Shown: positions 12,350 through 24,714, counted from the first letter of the stretch. The stretch: 64,000 bases of DNA from Nautilus pompilius (GCA_018389105.1 JACATO010001721.1:1-64000); one strand, 5' to 3'. Notes: a model not told the origin generated them from the letters alone. Program-made: numbers and translations.

Positions 12350-12935
12350 ATGGATGCAGCTTCTCCAGCATATGTTTGGCGTTAAATCAACGAGATTCTA
12401 CATCGTGGTCGAGCCCAGGTTTCCCCATGTCTCTGTGACAGCTTCCTTTAATTGCATTAAACTGACAGAACGTAAATGTCTTTCTCTCAGCTGACATTCT
12501 ACCTGATCCTCCAGCTGTTCGGTCGGATATATAAGGCTCTGGAATACTCAGGGAAGAAGTAAAATGCCTTATTCCTTCTACAGACTGGTCATTCCAGAGG
12601 TGTGGAATGTAGCGCCATGTTACTGATGAACATGAGCGTGTAGTCTCAGTCTGCTTTGTTGGTACAATAATATAAAATGCGTTTTTAAAATGACAATGGA
12701 CCAGGCAGAATTAAGACCTCTGACAAACACCAATTCCGTCTTTCAGTAATGCCTGATTGCAGCCAGCACCATGACACTCTTGCTTCCATAATTGACTGTG
12801 AGCTGAAAACATTGGGGGTGGAAGGTCTCGTGTTAGTTCTTCTCCAAACCCAGGTGTGAATGATCTTCAGGTGTTAATTACTGAAACCCGGACTTATAGG
12901 AGAAGAGTAACACCACCAATACTCGAGGGTCTTGC
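12350..12935 (-). pseudogene. Second Tc1-like transposase lineage, pseudogene
   Basis: Reading the minus strand from about 12930, the frames show VLLFSYKSGFQ in place of the usual VLFSDESRF motif, so the first catalytic Asp is lost. TFHPQCFQLTVNYGSKSVMV (about 12780-12840) is followed by KTELVFVRGLNSAWSIVILK. A C-terminal block reads QLEDQVECQLRERHL with LMQLKEAVTETWGNL (about 12400-12520). These correspond in order to the Tc1 motifs FHPxxxxxxxYGSKSVMVW, KTELVFIxGNLN and the helical C-terminus after the DE motif. Stops and frameshifts are frequent. The family type differs from the 4.2-5.1 kb copy. Terminal repeats were not found. Confidence 0.72.
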
Positions 12936-15049
12936 CAGACGTATCCCCTGACCTGACCTAAGCGTTTTTATTTATACTGGACAAAATGTTTTCTCACGTG
13001 AACCAAGTGGTCGAAGATCTAGAACCGTGTTTTTAAACCCGTTTCTTTGCATGGTCGACGTCAGCAAGAAAAATCCTAACAGTGAATGCAGACGTGGCCA
13101 GAAATGGTACATTCTTGTCGTGATGCAAATGTCGAAGGTATTGCATCTCTTCGCCACAGCCGTGGGGTTCTTTTCGGTGAACTTTGCGATAACATGACGA
13201 TAGATCCACGAGAAATGTCGAGATCGTAGGCGATCGGTCCTTAACTCTGGCGCTAAGCGGCCCTACAAAAACGAAAATACATCGCCGGATCGCCGCGTGA
13301 CGGTTACCTTTAGTACTGTTTTCGTAAGATTAATATACGATACCTAGTCACAATAGTGATAAATAAAAGTGACTTTAATACTACTCTGGTGCCGTATTTA
13401 ATGTTTTGTAAATATAAAAGATTTTTACGTTTCATTTATTCACTTTTCTTCTTTTGGAGATTCATAAATCACATTATTCTAAAAAAGGTTTTTAAAAGAC
13501 ATCTACTTTTCGTTGTTGCTTTGTTTCACTTTTTCGTTTCTCAGATAAGTTCATGGAAACTGATCTCTTGTAGAGCTTCCGGGTAAACAGGGTCCGCTGC
13601 AACAAGATGAGATTAATCAACTGTCTTCATAGTTAGTTCATTGACTTACCTGTCTGTTTTTCCAGTAAATTTAGTCTTTTTATTTGTTTTCATATTAAGT
13701 TTATCAAATTCCAAGAAGTTTGACGGAAGTAAATGGCTTCTATCATTTGGTGTTTCTTTTCCCCCGATTACAGCCGCTTAACGCCCCACGTGTTTGGGAT
13801 TGAGTGAGTTGACTAAACATAATAAAGCCAGTACAACACCAACCCTGACTTGAACTTTTAGCCCCCCCCCCCTGTAGATGGCCTAAGTAAGCTACGAACT
13901 GACATGGAATATGGAGGGTTAAACCATGTTTATTTCAACATCGCTTTGTACTCCTTCTTTCGAGCTGAAGTAAATCTTATTTTAATCGTTTCACACTAAT
14001 AACAATTGTGCCAACAAACAACACAATCTATCATTTTCAGATTTAGCCTACTTTGTTTCCTTATTTACTCCTTTGTTTATAGGCTATTATGAAAAAAAAG
14101 AACAGACAAGATAAATAGTATTGCTAAAGAGCCAAGCTGATGTGTGTTCAGTGACTCAGACAAGGATGTTCCAAAGACAGGTGGAGCTGCGATTCTTCGC
14201 CGTTCTAACTTTTTTGGATTCTGGAGCGTCGCTGTGAGTCAGAGTGCCTACTATGATTATACAAGTACTGACAACTGCTTCTAAAACGGTTTAGCTGCGG
14301 ATGCAAGTGCTGAAAACAGACATTACGAGATTTTTTAAAACTTATTTTTCGCTTGTTCCTGCCCGCTTCTCTTCTTCACATACTAGGGCTGTTAGTCAGC
14401 ACCAACAACAAAAGCCAAACGATTGTGTTTTAGCTCGTTCTATATCAGCCACGTTCTTGAGAATTGAGGTCGCCAAGTACGAGGAAAGATGTCATGTAAA
14501 CAGTTATGCAGTATTTGGGGAGCTTCCGAATAAAAATATTTCGGACTTGCTAGCGACCCCTCAATACAATGTGATTAACCACTATACACAGGTAATGCAT
14601 GGAGAGGGATGGGCTCCGCCAGGTTGTGAGATGCCTTAGGGACACCCCTCGAGGCACCCCAACGACCTGTGGGTTAGGGGAGTGGAGTGAAGTGGATAGG
14701 TAATATTATACATAATAGATTTCAAATTGTATTTTTGAATCTTGTCTCGGGAACCACAAAGATGTTACGAATAAGTCAAATTCCGCTTGCACGTTACTTG
14801 TCTCGTGCTGTTTTGAAAGATGAATGTACAGCTATTTGATGGAAATGACCAGGTCTCGTAGAGCTCTTCACGTAATCGTTGTCTTTCACTTTCATTTTCG
14901 TCGTGTCTTTTTTTTTTTTTCTTCTTCTCGTCTTCCATTGTGGACGTGGACAAAAAATTGACAGGCGAGAATAGTGATTAGTGAAACACACCAAAAAAAG
15001 GAGAAAAAAGCAAAGGGAGGTCATCGTGATACATTTTCCTTTGTTGTCA
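12936..15049. other. Non-genic stretch, nothing firm recognised
   Basis: No transposase or gene motif was recognised. A poly-C run lies at 13862-13872. The segment 14600-14700 ends with a purine-rich block (GTGGAGTGAAGTGGATAGG) that, in reverse complement, weakly resembles the tail of the SINE copy at 48.5-48.75 kb. Confidence 0.4.
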
Positions 15050-15327
15050 GGGGTCATGCGTAAAACAAACGCGACGTCTTCCCGTCATGCAAGTAGAGTG
15101 CTGTCGTCAACGTTGCGTAACAGCGCCTTCTACACAGCCTCTGGGGCATCGTGCGGTTATAAAGGCTGGCACCATGGAAACGGAGACGGTTCTTCGTCAT
15201 TTGACCCCGCAGGAGGTCGCTGTTGGCGGACAAGCGCTCCTGAGCTTGTCGGTCGTTTGCTGGTGGTAGTACTTTTCAAAGAACCGCTTTTTTGTATCGT
15301 AAATTTTCTCCAGCTAATGGAGAATCG

Positions 15328-15366
<39 letters not shown>

Positions 15367-15560
15367 AGACTACGTGAGGCTTTCGTCGAACCCCCAGAAT
15401 CCAAATAATACCCGCGCGTTCGCGCCATTTACGAGCCCCGGAAGTGGACGAAAGAAAGTCGTTAACGGTGACTCTGGGACGCACCTCCTTCTTCCCGATG
15501 ATGACACTGCGCCTACACTGGTGCCACGCTTGGAAACAAGCAAACGGAAAAAGTCAACTA
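15050..15560. promoter_or_regulatory. CpG-rich patch with TATA-like element, possible promoter
   Basis: This patch is much richer in CpG than its surroundings. It holds a TATA-like TTATAAAGG at about 15157-15165 and, just downstream, an ATG in very good context (ACCATGG, ATG at 15174). That ATG opens a 31-codon frame, METETVLRHLTPQEVAVGG and on, ending at 15269 near possible donors (GTCGTT, GTAGTA). It could be a first exon, but no downstream exon was found and the frame is short. A CA repeat interrupts the patch at 15329-15363. Confidence 0.25.
15329..15363. repeat. CA dinucleotide microsatellite
   Basis: An uninterrupted run of about 17 CA units. Confidence 0.97.
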
Positions 15561-16532
15561 CCACCCATTCCGATTATACGAGATAATATTCAGCTAGAAC
15601 CTAACGATATTAGCATGGAAATTATAAAACACCGAAGTAGTTGATTATAACTACAAACAAGCTCTTAACTGTAGATATGAACCTTAACAAAAGAGGAAAG
15701 GTCCACATCAGACTTAAAAAAATATATATATAATATATATATTATTATTCATCTTATTGCCTGTTCACGGTTACTATTTAACTGATTCCGCCAGGACGTA
15801 CTTGTAACGTATCTTGTTGCCCGATTGGCTGTGGCCACACCGATGGAAACCCTACAATAGTGCACAGCGCTTTGCTAGAGATAAAACGCTATACTATAAT
15901 AAAGCAGACACCAGAAAGCTGTCTGTACTTTACTATGCAATTCTCTCTTTAAAAATTTCTACAGAAAAAGAGTTTCTTTTATATTGCTACACCTATTATA
16001 CGTGGGCATTTGTATAAGGTTTCTCTCAGCCGGGTAAAATCAGCCAGCGATGTCTTCCTAATTTTTCACCCTCCTGTTTTCGGAAGTAGGAGAAAATTGA
16101 CGAATCTCGCTTCGGAAAAATAACCCGTCAGCAGCCGACCGACGTGAAAGGGTAAAAGACCACGAAAGACACCCCTGAAGAAAAAAGTAATACATTTTCG
16201 CGGAACATGCTCAGCCAGGTAGGTACGACCGCCCTTCAGACCGACCCCGTACTTCAAGACCCTGGCGCAGACGGGAGGGAGCCATTATTTGGAGCGCGAC
16301 AGACGGGCTGGCGAGGAAGTAAAGTTCGAGCTGTTACACACCTGCCGTCATGGGCTGTACGGCATTTCCACACACGACTACACTTTACTGCGTACGAGGT
16401 GCATTCAATTAAATATCGCTTCACCTGTTCTGTATTTAATTATCTACCTTTCTGTTAAAAGCCAAGTAATCAGTTACTACAGGTGGGTGGGGATTTTTGA
16501 TGGTTACACGATGCATTTGAAATAATAATTTA
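15561..16532. other. Non-genic stretch, nothing recognised
   Basis: A short AT palindrome (about 15720-15745) and a moderately CpG-rich part at 16060-16340 are the only visible features. No supported gene. Confidence 0.45.
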
Positions 16533-17608
16533 TTCGGTTGTTACAAAGGTTTAGTCGTGTTTTTTTTACCGCAACACTGAGATTTGACCTCGTTGCCTGA
16601 ATGTTAAGTTTATCAATCAGACTAAGTTCCATTACAACCATTACACTTCTGCCATCGAGTTACAGGCGGATTATACCATTTTGAAAAGAATCTGGATTTC
16701 TGGAGTCGATGAACTGTCGGAAGGCAGTTTCAGTTGCTGCTTTGCTGGAAGGATTCCAGACGGAGGAAGCTATCAAGGTGTTTGTAAAGGTGGTGGTCTG
16801 TGGGAGAAAGGTCTGGTGAATAGGCTGGGTGAGGGAGAACTTGGTACCCCAAGGTGTTCAGTTTCCGAAGAGTCATGAGGACGAGCATTGTCTTGGAGAA
16901 GGCTTGGGCCTCTTCGATTCACCAATGCTCGCTGTCGTTAGGAGAGTTTCTGATGAACACAACGTTTAATTCATGACAGTACCTTTCAGCTGTGATGGTT
17001 TTTGTTTCTGATGACGAGCGAAGAGCAGATCTTCAATCGACGATTTTGTTGCTGTTCATTCAACTCGCGAGGCACCCACCTGTCAAGCCTTTCCACTTGG
17101 CTGATTGTGTCAAGATGCCAGGAAACACTTGCAGTGCCTACGTCAAGCTCCCCAGCAATTTCTCGCACTGTTTTTCTTGGATCGGCTTCAACTGAGGCTT
17201 TCAGACGGTCGTCATCATAGCTGGAAGGACGTCCGCCACGTTCCTTATCTTCGAGGCTCACATCTCCTGATTGAAACTTTACAAACCATCGCCGTACTGT
17301 CCGCTCATTTGCTGTGTCCCTGCCCCGTGCTCGCTTAATGTCTCGAGTTGCCTCGCTCGCTTAGTGGCCTGGTTTAAACTCATGAAGCAAAATAGCACGA
17401 AAAACTGTTCTATCCACACTTCACTCAGAACCCTGAAACAGATATCCATTTTATGATTTTCAAAAAGGTAGGTTTTACATAATGTATGTCAAAGCACAGG
17501 CTACAAAACGATATATAACTTATCTACATACACCTTCACAAGCATGCAAAATATGGATCCCAAATTAACATCAGATGGAATCCGACAAAACCTTTCGTAA
17601 CGACCTGA
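16533..17608 (-). mobile_element. Mariner transposon, internally deleted copy A
   Basis: Both ends are visible. The plus strand starts TTCGGTTGTTACAAAGGTTT at 16533, and the reverse complement of the right end reads TCAGGTCGTTACGAAAGG, matching over roughly 25 bp as terminal inverted repeats. Each end is flanked by TA (16531-16532 and 17609-17610), the mariner target duplication. The coding strand is minus. Compared with the copy at 62.7 kb, about 209 bp in the middle of the gene are missing. Confidence 0.9.
16625..17449 (-). pseudogene. Mariner transposase pseudogene (SETMAR-like), deleted
   Basis: The minus strand encodes the mariner N-terminal DNA-binding region: VFRAILLHEFKPG (about 17380-17420, shifted frame), then SLEDKERGGRPSSYDDDRLK, EIAGELDVGTASVSWHLDTI and LNEQQQNRRLKICSSLVIRN (16986-17261). 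It then jumps directly to the equivalent of PSQLKGTV, so the segment with the first catalytic Asp (TCDEKW in the family) is absent. The second catalytic motif survives as QDNARPH. The third is in the C-terminal part (about 16700-16800), where several stops occur. It cannot encode an active enzyme. Confidence 0.9.
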
Positions 17609-18424
17609 TATTTGTTTTCCAAAAAAAAAATGCTCACTTTAAAATTCATGCCACAATAAAAACAAACACAAGAAACCCATTTTTATATAAAATAGTAAAT
17701 TAAATTTAAGTTACACTTATCTCAACTTAGGTGATATATATCCAAAATGGAAACAACTAAATTATGTTGGAACAATTTCGTGCACACTAAAATAAATGTG
17801 GACGATGCTTTTAAATTAGAATTTGACATAAAGGAAAAGAAAAGAAATTAAAACGGTGAAATGTTCAATAAACAAATAGAAAAAAAATTAAAATTATTAT
17901 TACTATTATTTGAAATTCCAATAATTTACTGGGATAATCACTTCGATACACCCTCGTTACTATGGTAACCGGCATGGCTTTATATTTCAAACCACCATGG
18001 AAAACAGGGGGGTGTCGCACCATATACCATTCCTTTTAGATTATTTTAATTAGATATTTTCTGCAGAGAGTCTTTTAATGATTCTCGAAGATTTATTTAA
18101 AGCATGGGAAATTTGCTAAACAAGGATTGTTTCAACTTTAAAGAGATTTGTTTGAGAATTATACGCGAAAAGTCTACTCAAGAACCATCAGGCACAGTCC
18201 GCCCGTACTTAGGGGAAGACACCTGTTTGCTATCTAATACTTGACGACAGGTGTGCTTCTTTAGTATACTCCATAGGAGCAAGACGTGTAATAAGATACT
18301 TGTGCTATAAAATAATCTATTAACAGCTTTTCTCTGACATTGAATAATGTGAATATAATTTAAAACCATTTTTTAGAAGAATTATAAACATCTATATGCG
18401 TCATTTCCACATTTTTGCAATCTC
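17609..18424. other. Non-genic AT-rich stretch with an X-box-like site
   Basis: No gene was recognised. GTTACTATGGTAAC at 17956-17969 is close to the RFX X-box consensus GTTNCCATGGNAAC (one inner base differs) and is nearly palindromic. No coding exon was found beside it. Confidence 0.4.
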
Positions 18425-18515
18425 TCATACTTAGTGCCATCTAAATACTACGTAAATGCGGTCTATAGTCTAATCACGTAAGTCATTAAAGATGAAGTAA
18501 AGGCGACTGATCGGC
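18425..18515 (+). repeat. Foldback repeat family, copy 2 (right arm)
   Basis: The right arm reads CTAAATACTACGTAAATGCG (about 18441-18460), then CATTAAAGATGAAGTAAAGG (18484-18503), matching the family core closely. The left arm is weak here: the upstream 18380-18425 sequence in reverse complement gives only a loose match. Confidence 0.5.
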
Positions 18516-20130
18516 CGCATCTGTATCCTTCTCAAGTCGCGTGACACTAGCACCTGTTACAAATTCTCCACGTTATGTAAATTGATCTATTGCTTGGCAT
18601 TTCAAGTAATTAGCCGAGAAATACCAACCGAAACTGTGAGAAAGAATTAGTATTTACCTATAAAAATAGCTTATATAAATGAGGCTTTGATAATCAGCAA
18701 TGTGATGTTTTCTATATTTAAAAAAAAAAAAATAATTGGAAATTTTTGCTTCGCAAGAATTTTGTAGAAAGGGCACTGTGTTCGTCTGATAACATTAACG
18801 TCCCGTGGCTGGTAGTGGCGCCAAATATTTTTGGAGATAAGGTGAAACGACTGACTTGCAGACATTTTTTTTTGTTTCTTGGACGAAGAAAACAAAATGT
18901 CTTGGGCGTGCGATAGACGCCGATTAGAGGGGGACCCTCAAGATTAAATGGACGTAAAGCGTGGAAGGTAGCAGGAAAATGGGGCTGGATGCGGCTGCTA
19001 TCTCCAGCAGCGCGACGGGGTCAGGGTACCAGAACCAAATGATTCGCCCGATTTCCCGCCAGAACCTGATCTCTCTTTCATCGACAACATCATTCCCTTT
19101 GAAGGGAAAGCAAATCCCGTGACGGTTTTTTCCCCCCCCTCCTCCCGTCTCTTTCTCCCCCCCACACAGGAGTCGGCTGCGAGAGAGTTCCGGGAGCGAT
19201 GCTTCGCAGAACTGCTGGGGTTAGAAGGAAAGAGTCGGGGAAGAGTCACTTCAAAGCAAAATCCAGAACTCGACTCCGCTTACTCTTCGTGTTCTTGTTA
19301 TCTTCTTTACTGCGCGAGAAAACAAAAACACAGCTGCCAGTTACGTCCTCTTCCTGGTAGATAGAGAGAACTCGTCGCAAACACCAAAGTTTCATGGCGA
19401 CTAGGTAACTGACAGCGAGCAGAGGCCCGAAGATGGTCAACGAGCCAAGCAAATCTTGTACTTAGAAAGGGGTTGCTAAGAACAGATGATATATAAATCT
19501 GCCTGGCTTAAACCGGGACTTCTATCGAGAGCCACCTGGCAGCTTCTTCAATTTATACTCTTGTTCTGATTTCAGCTGGTTGTTAATGAATACTGGGGAT
19601 GTATTTGAAGATCCGGGAAGGCGGGGGGGGAGAGATATACTGCAACATAGTTGAAAGTCTTTATTTTAGTGCAGGCACAGTTATCGTTCCTGTTTACAAA
19701 CCCTGGCTGGCTTCGAAATGGTGCATTTATGATCTGCAACATATTCACAACTCTTGGAGCTAGCCATGTTTCATTCCAGCAGTATTGCCTGATATTGGAC
19801 GAAGAGTTATCTTTGCTTCGTATTGAATGACACATAAAAAAACACAAAAACTATCGTTATGTGTTGCGACATTTTGATAACGCTAGAAGCACGCATTCTC
19901 TATGCGTAGTTCTTGACAACATACTGTGGACCTTTGGCGATCTATTAGTATATCGTATCACGTAGTACACACATTTACTTTGCCAGTTATTTCCTATAAG
20001 TGTATAGACAATTTTCCGCCACCTAGCATCTCGTTTGTGAGTGACTAACTCTTGGCGTAATGCAACCTTTGTGTGTTAAAATATTCAAAGTTTACAGAGA
20101 AGGGAACCTCGTAATTCTATTGCCATCGAC
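18516..20130. other. Non-genic stretch
   Basis: It contains a GC-rich part at about 18900-19250 with C and G homopolymers (for example 19623-19630). A possible decayed foldback copy lies near 19945-19990 (CGTATCACGTAGTACACACA, then TTTGCCAGTTATTTCC). No gene was supported. Confidence 0.4.
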
Positions 20131-20245
20131 TTTACGTGGTACACGAGGCATTAGCTATCTTCCATATGTAATGTCGTGTAAATACCACGTAAAGACAGAC
20201 TTTAAAAAAATCTCTAAGGATGGCATCAAAGATTACCCAAGGATG
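20131..20245 (+). repeat. Foldback repeat family, copy 3
   Basis: The left arm TTTACGTGGTA-CACGA-CATTA (20131-20158) and the right arm (20164-20193, containing GTCGTGTAAATACCACGTAA) form a hairpin with a 5-nt loop (CTTCC). The left arm has lost a TTTA unit. Downstream, ATCAAAGATTACCCAAGGAT and GACTTTTCG align with the tail of the copy at 50.3 kb. Confidence 0.65.
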
Positions 20246-21088
20246 ACTTTTCGCCTGGTGTGACCCCCCCCATCCAGATACGTCGGAAATAGGTTACCTT
20301 TAACAGAAAATCCGGTGACCCCCCCCCCCCCAAGCCAAAAGCTAGCCGACCACCTCCGGAATCTGAGGCGGAGAAGTCCGACCGCAGAACCCGCCATCAA
20401 GGAAAATCATCACACATCCGCATCGCCTCCAGACCCCGCTCCAGACGTTCGTAACTGCAGATTAAAAGATTATCCTTTAAAATCGCCAGTTTCACCGGTA
20501 TTCTTCTAACCAACTAGCCGGAAGAAAATAACGTTCTCTAAACCTTTCTTTTTTGTCTTTTTTATATATTTCATTTTGTTATTAATAAAAATACCGGTTA
20601 ATATTCTGGTTTCACGCATACATAAATGTTGATGCTACGTGTAAAACTGGGATCTACGCTGCTCTGTCGGGCCCGTAACATACAAATGTTTGCGGCGTGT
20701 GTATCTATTTATGGATAAATCTGGCGGTAAACTGTAGGGAAGTCGGGCCGTTATCTGTGCAAATCTTGTTCCTCTAAGTAATCAATTATTTCAGCGGGTA
20801 CACAGGCACATTAACGTGTGATGGAGGAAATAAAGTTTAAAAAGGGGGGGCTTCTGCTAGAATTGATTAGTTCGTGGCATTGGTGATCTGCCAAAAATAC
20901 TGACTCACTTCGAGTTAATAAACCAAAAGATTAGAAGACGATTTGCGATTAATTATTTACAAATTTGAGAGAGATGAGGAAATCAAAGAAAAACAGCATT
21001 CAGTTATTTAAATAGTTAAAAGTTCCACTTTCACTTATCTCACGACTTTTAATAAGGTTATTGCTAGTAGTACTTTAGCACATTACTA
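20246..21088. other. Non-genic stretch with poly-C run
   Basis: A 13-bp poly-C run lies at 20319-20331. The open frame starting there is proline-rich because of the run. Nothing else was recognised. Confidence 0.4.
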
Positions 21089-21090
21089 CA

Positions 21091-21160
<70 letters not shown>

Positions 21161-21190
21161 TTATTATTATTATTGTTGTTGTTGTTGTTG
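21089..21190. repeat. ATT trinucleotide microsatellite passing into GTT
   Basis: About 27 ATT units, with one interruption near 21160, pass into a short GTT run. Confidence 0.97.
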
Positions 21191-21750
21191 TGCTACAAAA
21201 ATAGATATAAACCTTCATAAAGAGAGAACCGAGCATGTGTGTACAGGTAGTTTAATATTGTAAATGAGTGACAAGAGATGAGATGGTAGTTGCGCGAAGA
21301 AGGAAGCAGATAAGGAAAGAGGCGATGGGGGGGATAGCCAGTTGCCTCGGTGTGCAGGCGGGTAAAATCATTCTGGTGTCCCCCCCACCAAGTAGTTTAT
21401 TAGCTCTCAGTAGCTCTCCACATCAACGGTAAGCCGAGAAAAGTGAAGGAAACTACAGACAGACTCGGTTCCAGAAGTCGAGCGTTCCAGTCCGCCCGAT
21501 TGCTCCCAGCATCGTTTCCAAAGAGCTTTGTACACAGGTAGGCAAGATATAAATATATATATATTCTCTTTCTTGTATATTACGATTTTAAAGGAAAAGA
21601 AATGTTCGTCGCTAAAGTAAGAAGATGCTATGGAAGCAGAATTCCAGTGTTTCAATATATATAAATATTTACCAAGTCGCAGATTATATTCGTTTTCTTT
21701 CGAAAAATCGCTCCATCGTTTTAATCTAAAAAACTATCTTAGTTTAAAGA

Positions 21751-21752
<2 letters not shown>
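21191..21752. other. Non-genic stretch, nothing recognised
   Basis: No gene or repeat family was recognised between the two trinucleotide arrays. Confidence 0.4.
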
Positions 21753-21835
<83 letters not shown>

Positions 21836-21836
21836 G

Positions 21837-21883
<47 letters not shown>

Positions 21884-21896
21884 TAATAATAATAAT
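21753..21896. repeat. AAT trinucleotide microsatellite
   Basis: About 48 AAT units with two single interruptions (near 21834 and 21880). Open frames across it are poly-Tyr, poly-Ile or poly-Leu and have no other support. Confidence 0.97.
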
Positions 21897-22872
21897 GCGC
21901 GTTGTTTTATGTTTAAAATGCTTCTCCAATCCGGACTTTTAGATAAATTGAAGAAAGTTAAAATGATGGGCAGGAAATGACCTGTGCTATTATAGGGCTC
22001 TGGTTTGTTCCCCACTACTGTCCCTTCGACTTTTAAAGGGTCTACCCACAGAGAAAAAAATATTTCACGTTTTTGCAAATTTTTAATGAAATAATTACGG
22101 GTGTAAAGAGAGCGTTAGTTAGCGGTTGGGTTTTGTTACACGGGTTTAGTTTAAATCATAATTTTATTTTTATTTTTAATGTAAAGTTAATCGAGTTATT
22201 TGAATATTTGCGGTGCGGTATTTAATCTCCAGGTAAACACCCTGATGATGACAGAGAAGCAGTCGGGACGTCGTAAGCGGCCGATCGCTTATCCGAACGA
22301 GAACAGAATTGCAGAAGTTTTGGTTATTCGTCCATCTGTAAATAAACATAATAAAAGCAGAACTTTATTGTACGCCACAGCCGGTAGTAAGGAGGAACTT
22401 GTATTAGGGATAACATTGGTTATTTTTGTTGCTTCTTCTTATCGAGCATCTTAGAAGTGAGACTTTCTACTCGCCGGGCCAGAAGCAGACGCTCGGAGAT
22501 TAGAAGACTCCAGTTCCCGCTGCCGTTTCGCCGTGATGAAAATAGCGGGTGGTAGATAGCGCTGTCTTAAAGGTGTAATGTCGGCGTTGAACTGATTTAT
22601 GTTCGGCTGAGACGCGTCTTTCTAAAAAGCGCGTTATGCTAATATTCGTAGCCACGTGACATGCCCGCACCCCGTTAGTACGAAAGACCAACTGAATTTC
22701 TATGCATCTACAAAAAAAAATTAAATTTATTTTCATGCTAGGTGTAAGAAATACAGCACTTTTCGTTATTACGCCATCATCGGGAGTTAGAGAAGCAGAA
22801 AAAAGTTACGGATATGAACAGCTATAAAATATAGACGCACACTATATCTATGTCCCTCTTTTGTTATTCACA

Positions 22873-22943
<71 letters not shown>
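22873..22943. repeat. ATT trinucleotide microsatellite
   Basis: About 23 ATT units with one interruption at the left edge. Confidence 0.96.
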
Positions 22944-22944
<1 letters not shown>

Positions 22945-24714
22945 GTGTTTTTTGCTGTCGTTACTATTGCTAATTCTGTAACTAGTATTTTAACTCTCCC
23001 TTACTTTTTTTTTTTAAAGAACCGCTTGGATTATTATTTGCTGTAAGCTCTTATTTATTGAACCTGGCCAATATTTACGAAACAACCGCCATATGGTTAG
23101 CTGTGCTATCTCAGTTTGGGATCCATTACTTAAATACCACATCACGTGGTGCAGCAAGCGCTCGCCTGCAGAAATACCGTGCTCTCTTCGTGGACAGAAG
23201 TATGGGGGGGGCAGACAGACGCTTTCATCTCGCTTGAAGTTGTTTTCTTCTTCTTCTTTTCTTTTTTAAAATAACTGTACCGATTGTACGCTGGGGAAAA
23301 TTGTATGGGTTTCGCGATTTGTTTATACAACATACGATAGCCTAATTTATTTCCTCTATAAAGTTTAACCATGTCTGCGGTTGTAATTACTCGTGAAGGA
23401 GACCGTGTGGCACCTGATACGCCAGAGCTTCCGCTCTCCTCTCCAATCATTACTGCCGTTTGCATCGATTGTTATAAGGTGCGCATTCATCTTGAAGAGA
23501 CGACCTGGAAGCGGCTTATCTTCCAGAGATCAACCACCGACCGGAGTATACAATCTGAATAAATACGCCAACCCTGCTTGTGTCTGAAGACATTTTTCTT
23601 TGAAAAAAAAAAAAAAAAAAACATAACGCATTGTCGACAACTTGGCCGAGTTGCCTCCTGTTTCGCCTTTAAAGTTTTCTCCCTATAATTTTTTTTTTTA
23701 AAGCTTCTGCCTAATTGGCGTGCCGGTATTTCTGATCGTGAACGTTCAGGGAAAGTCAGAAGACCGACGCGGCCCAGCGAATGTGTTGGACAGGTGTTGA
23801 CGAGACGTGTCAATTACCAAACCCTGACCTCTACCGGAATTTCTCAATCAATCGCAAAGTGAGATCTTCAGCAAATCTCTTTGGTAACGGAGAAAGTTCC
23901 GACAATTGTCAGTCCTGGCTTTCTTTTGTTTTGTAAACACTTCGCGTGACAGCGAATTCGATATTCTTTAACTCTTTTATGGCGGCAAACAACTTGTTTA
24001 GTTTATATTAAAATGCAATTGTCATCGTATCGAGATTGGCTTCCATTTACTGTGATTTCCTTTTTTAAAATTGTTTACCTATCATATTTCAAAATTCCTT
24101 TTATTCCATTACTGCAACGTCCCTACGTAATGCACCCGGCACACAGCGCTAAACAGCCGGAAGTGACGTTTCTCTCTGTCAGCCAGAAGAAACCCGGTAG
24201 AGCGGATACAGGTTATTTCTAAATGCTATACTGGTCGGAGGGTGATGCAGCTGGCGGAGAAAACGGCACCGCGAAGGAGACGTGCAGGTCGGCATAGCAA
24301 CGGCACCGGGAGTCGGACTCCAAGTGATCTGTCCCTCCACCTCCAAATCCCAAACAGATGCGTGTGAAGACCGAGAAACGGGAAGGAGGGTCGGACGAAA
24401 GATGCCGCGATCGTGCTGTCCATGGTGGGTGGGGGCGTTTACAAGGTACACAGTTCGGCATGTCAGCATAATTTAACTTTGGACTTTAAAAAATACCAAC
24501 GCCCCCGATTTTGACAATTTTTCAGAAAAAATAAAATGATTGCAAGGTATTTTATTTCATTTAGAAAAAAATTAACAAATGCCGTCCTCTACAAAGCATT
24601 TTTTTAGTATTCCTTTGACCGATAGTAATCTTTTGGAACCGTCTAGAACCGCGTTGTATATTCGGATTGAGAATCATTCTCGAATAAGCCAGATACATCT
24701 CGTTAGCGAAATAA
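22944..24714. other. Non-genic stretch
   Basis: The part from 24120 to 24460 is GC-rich with several overlapping open frames on both strands, none with a domain or splice-site logic. Poly-A (23602-23621) and poly-T runs are present. No gene was supported. Confidence 0.4.

Noticed and set aside
21734..22078. Minus-strand frames of poly-Tyr, poly-Ile and poly-Leu
   Set aside because: Direct translation of an AAT microsatellite.
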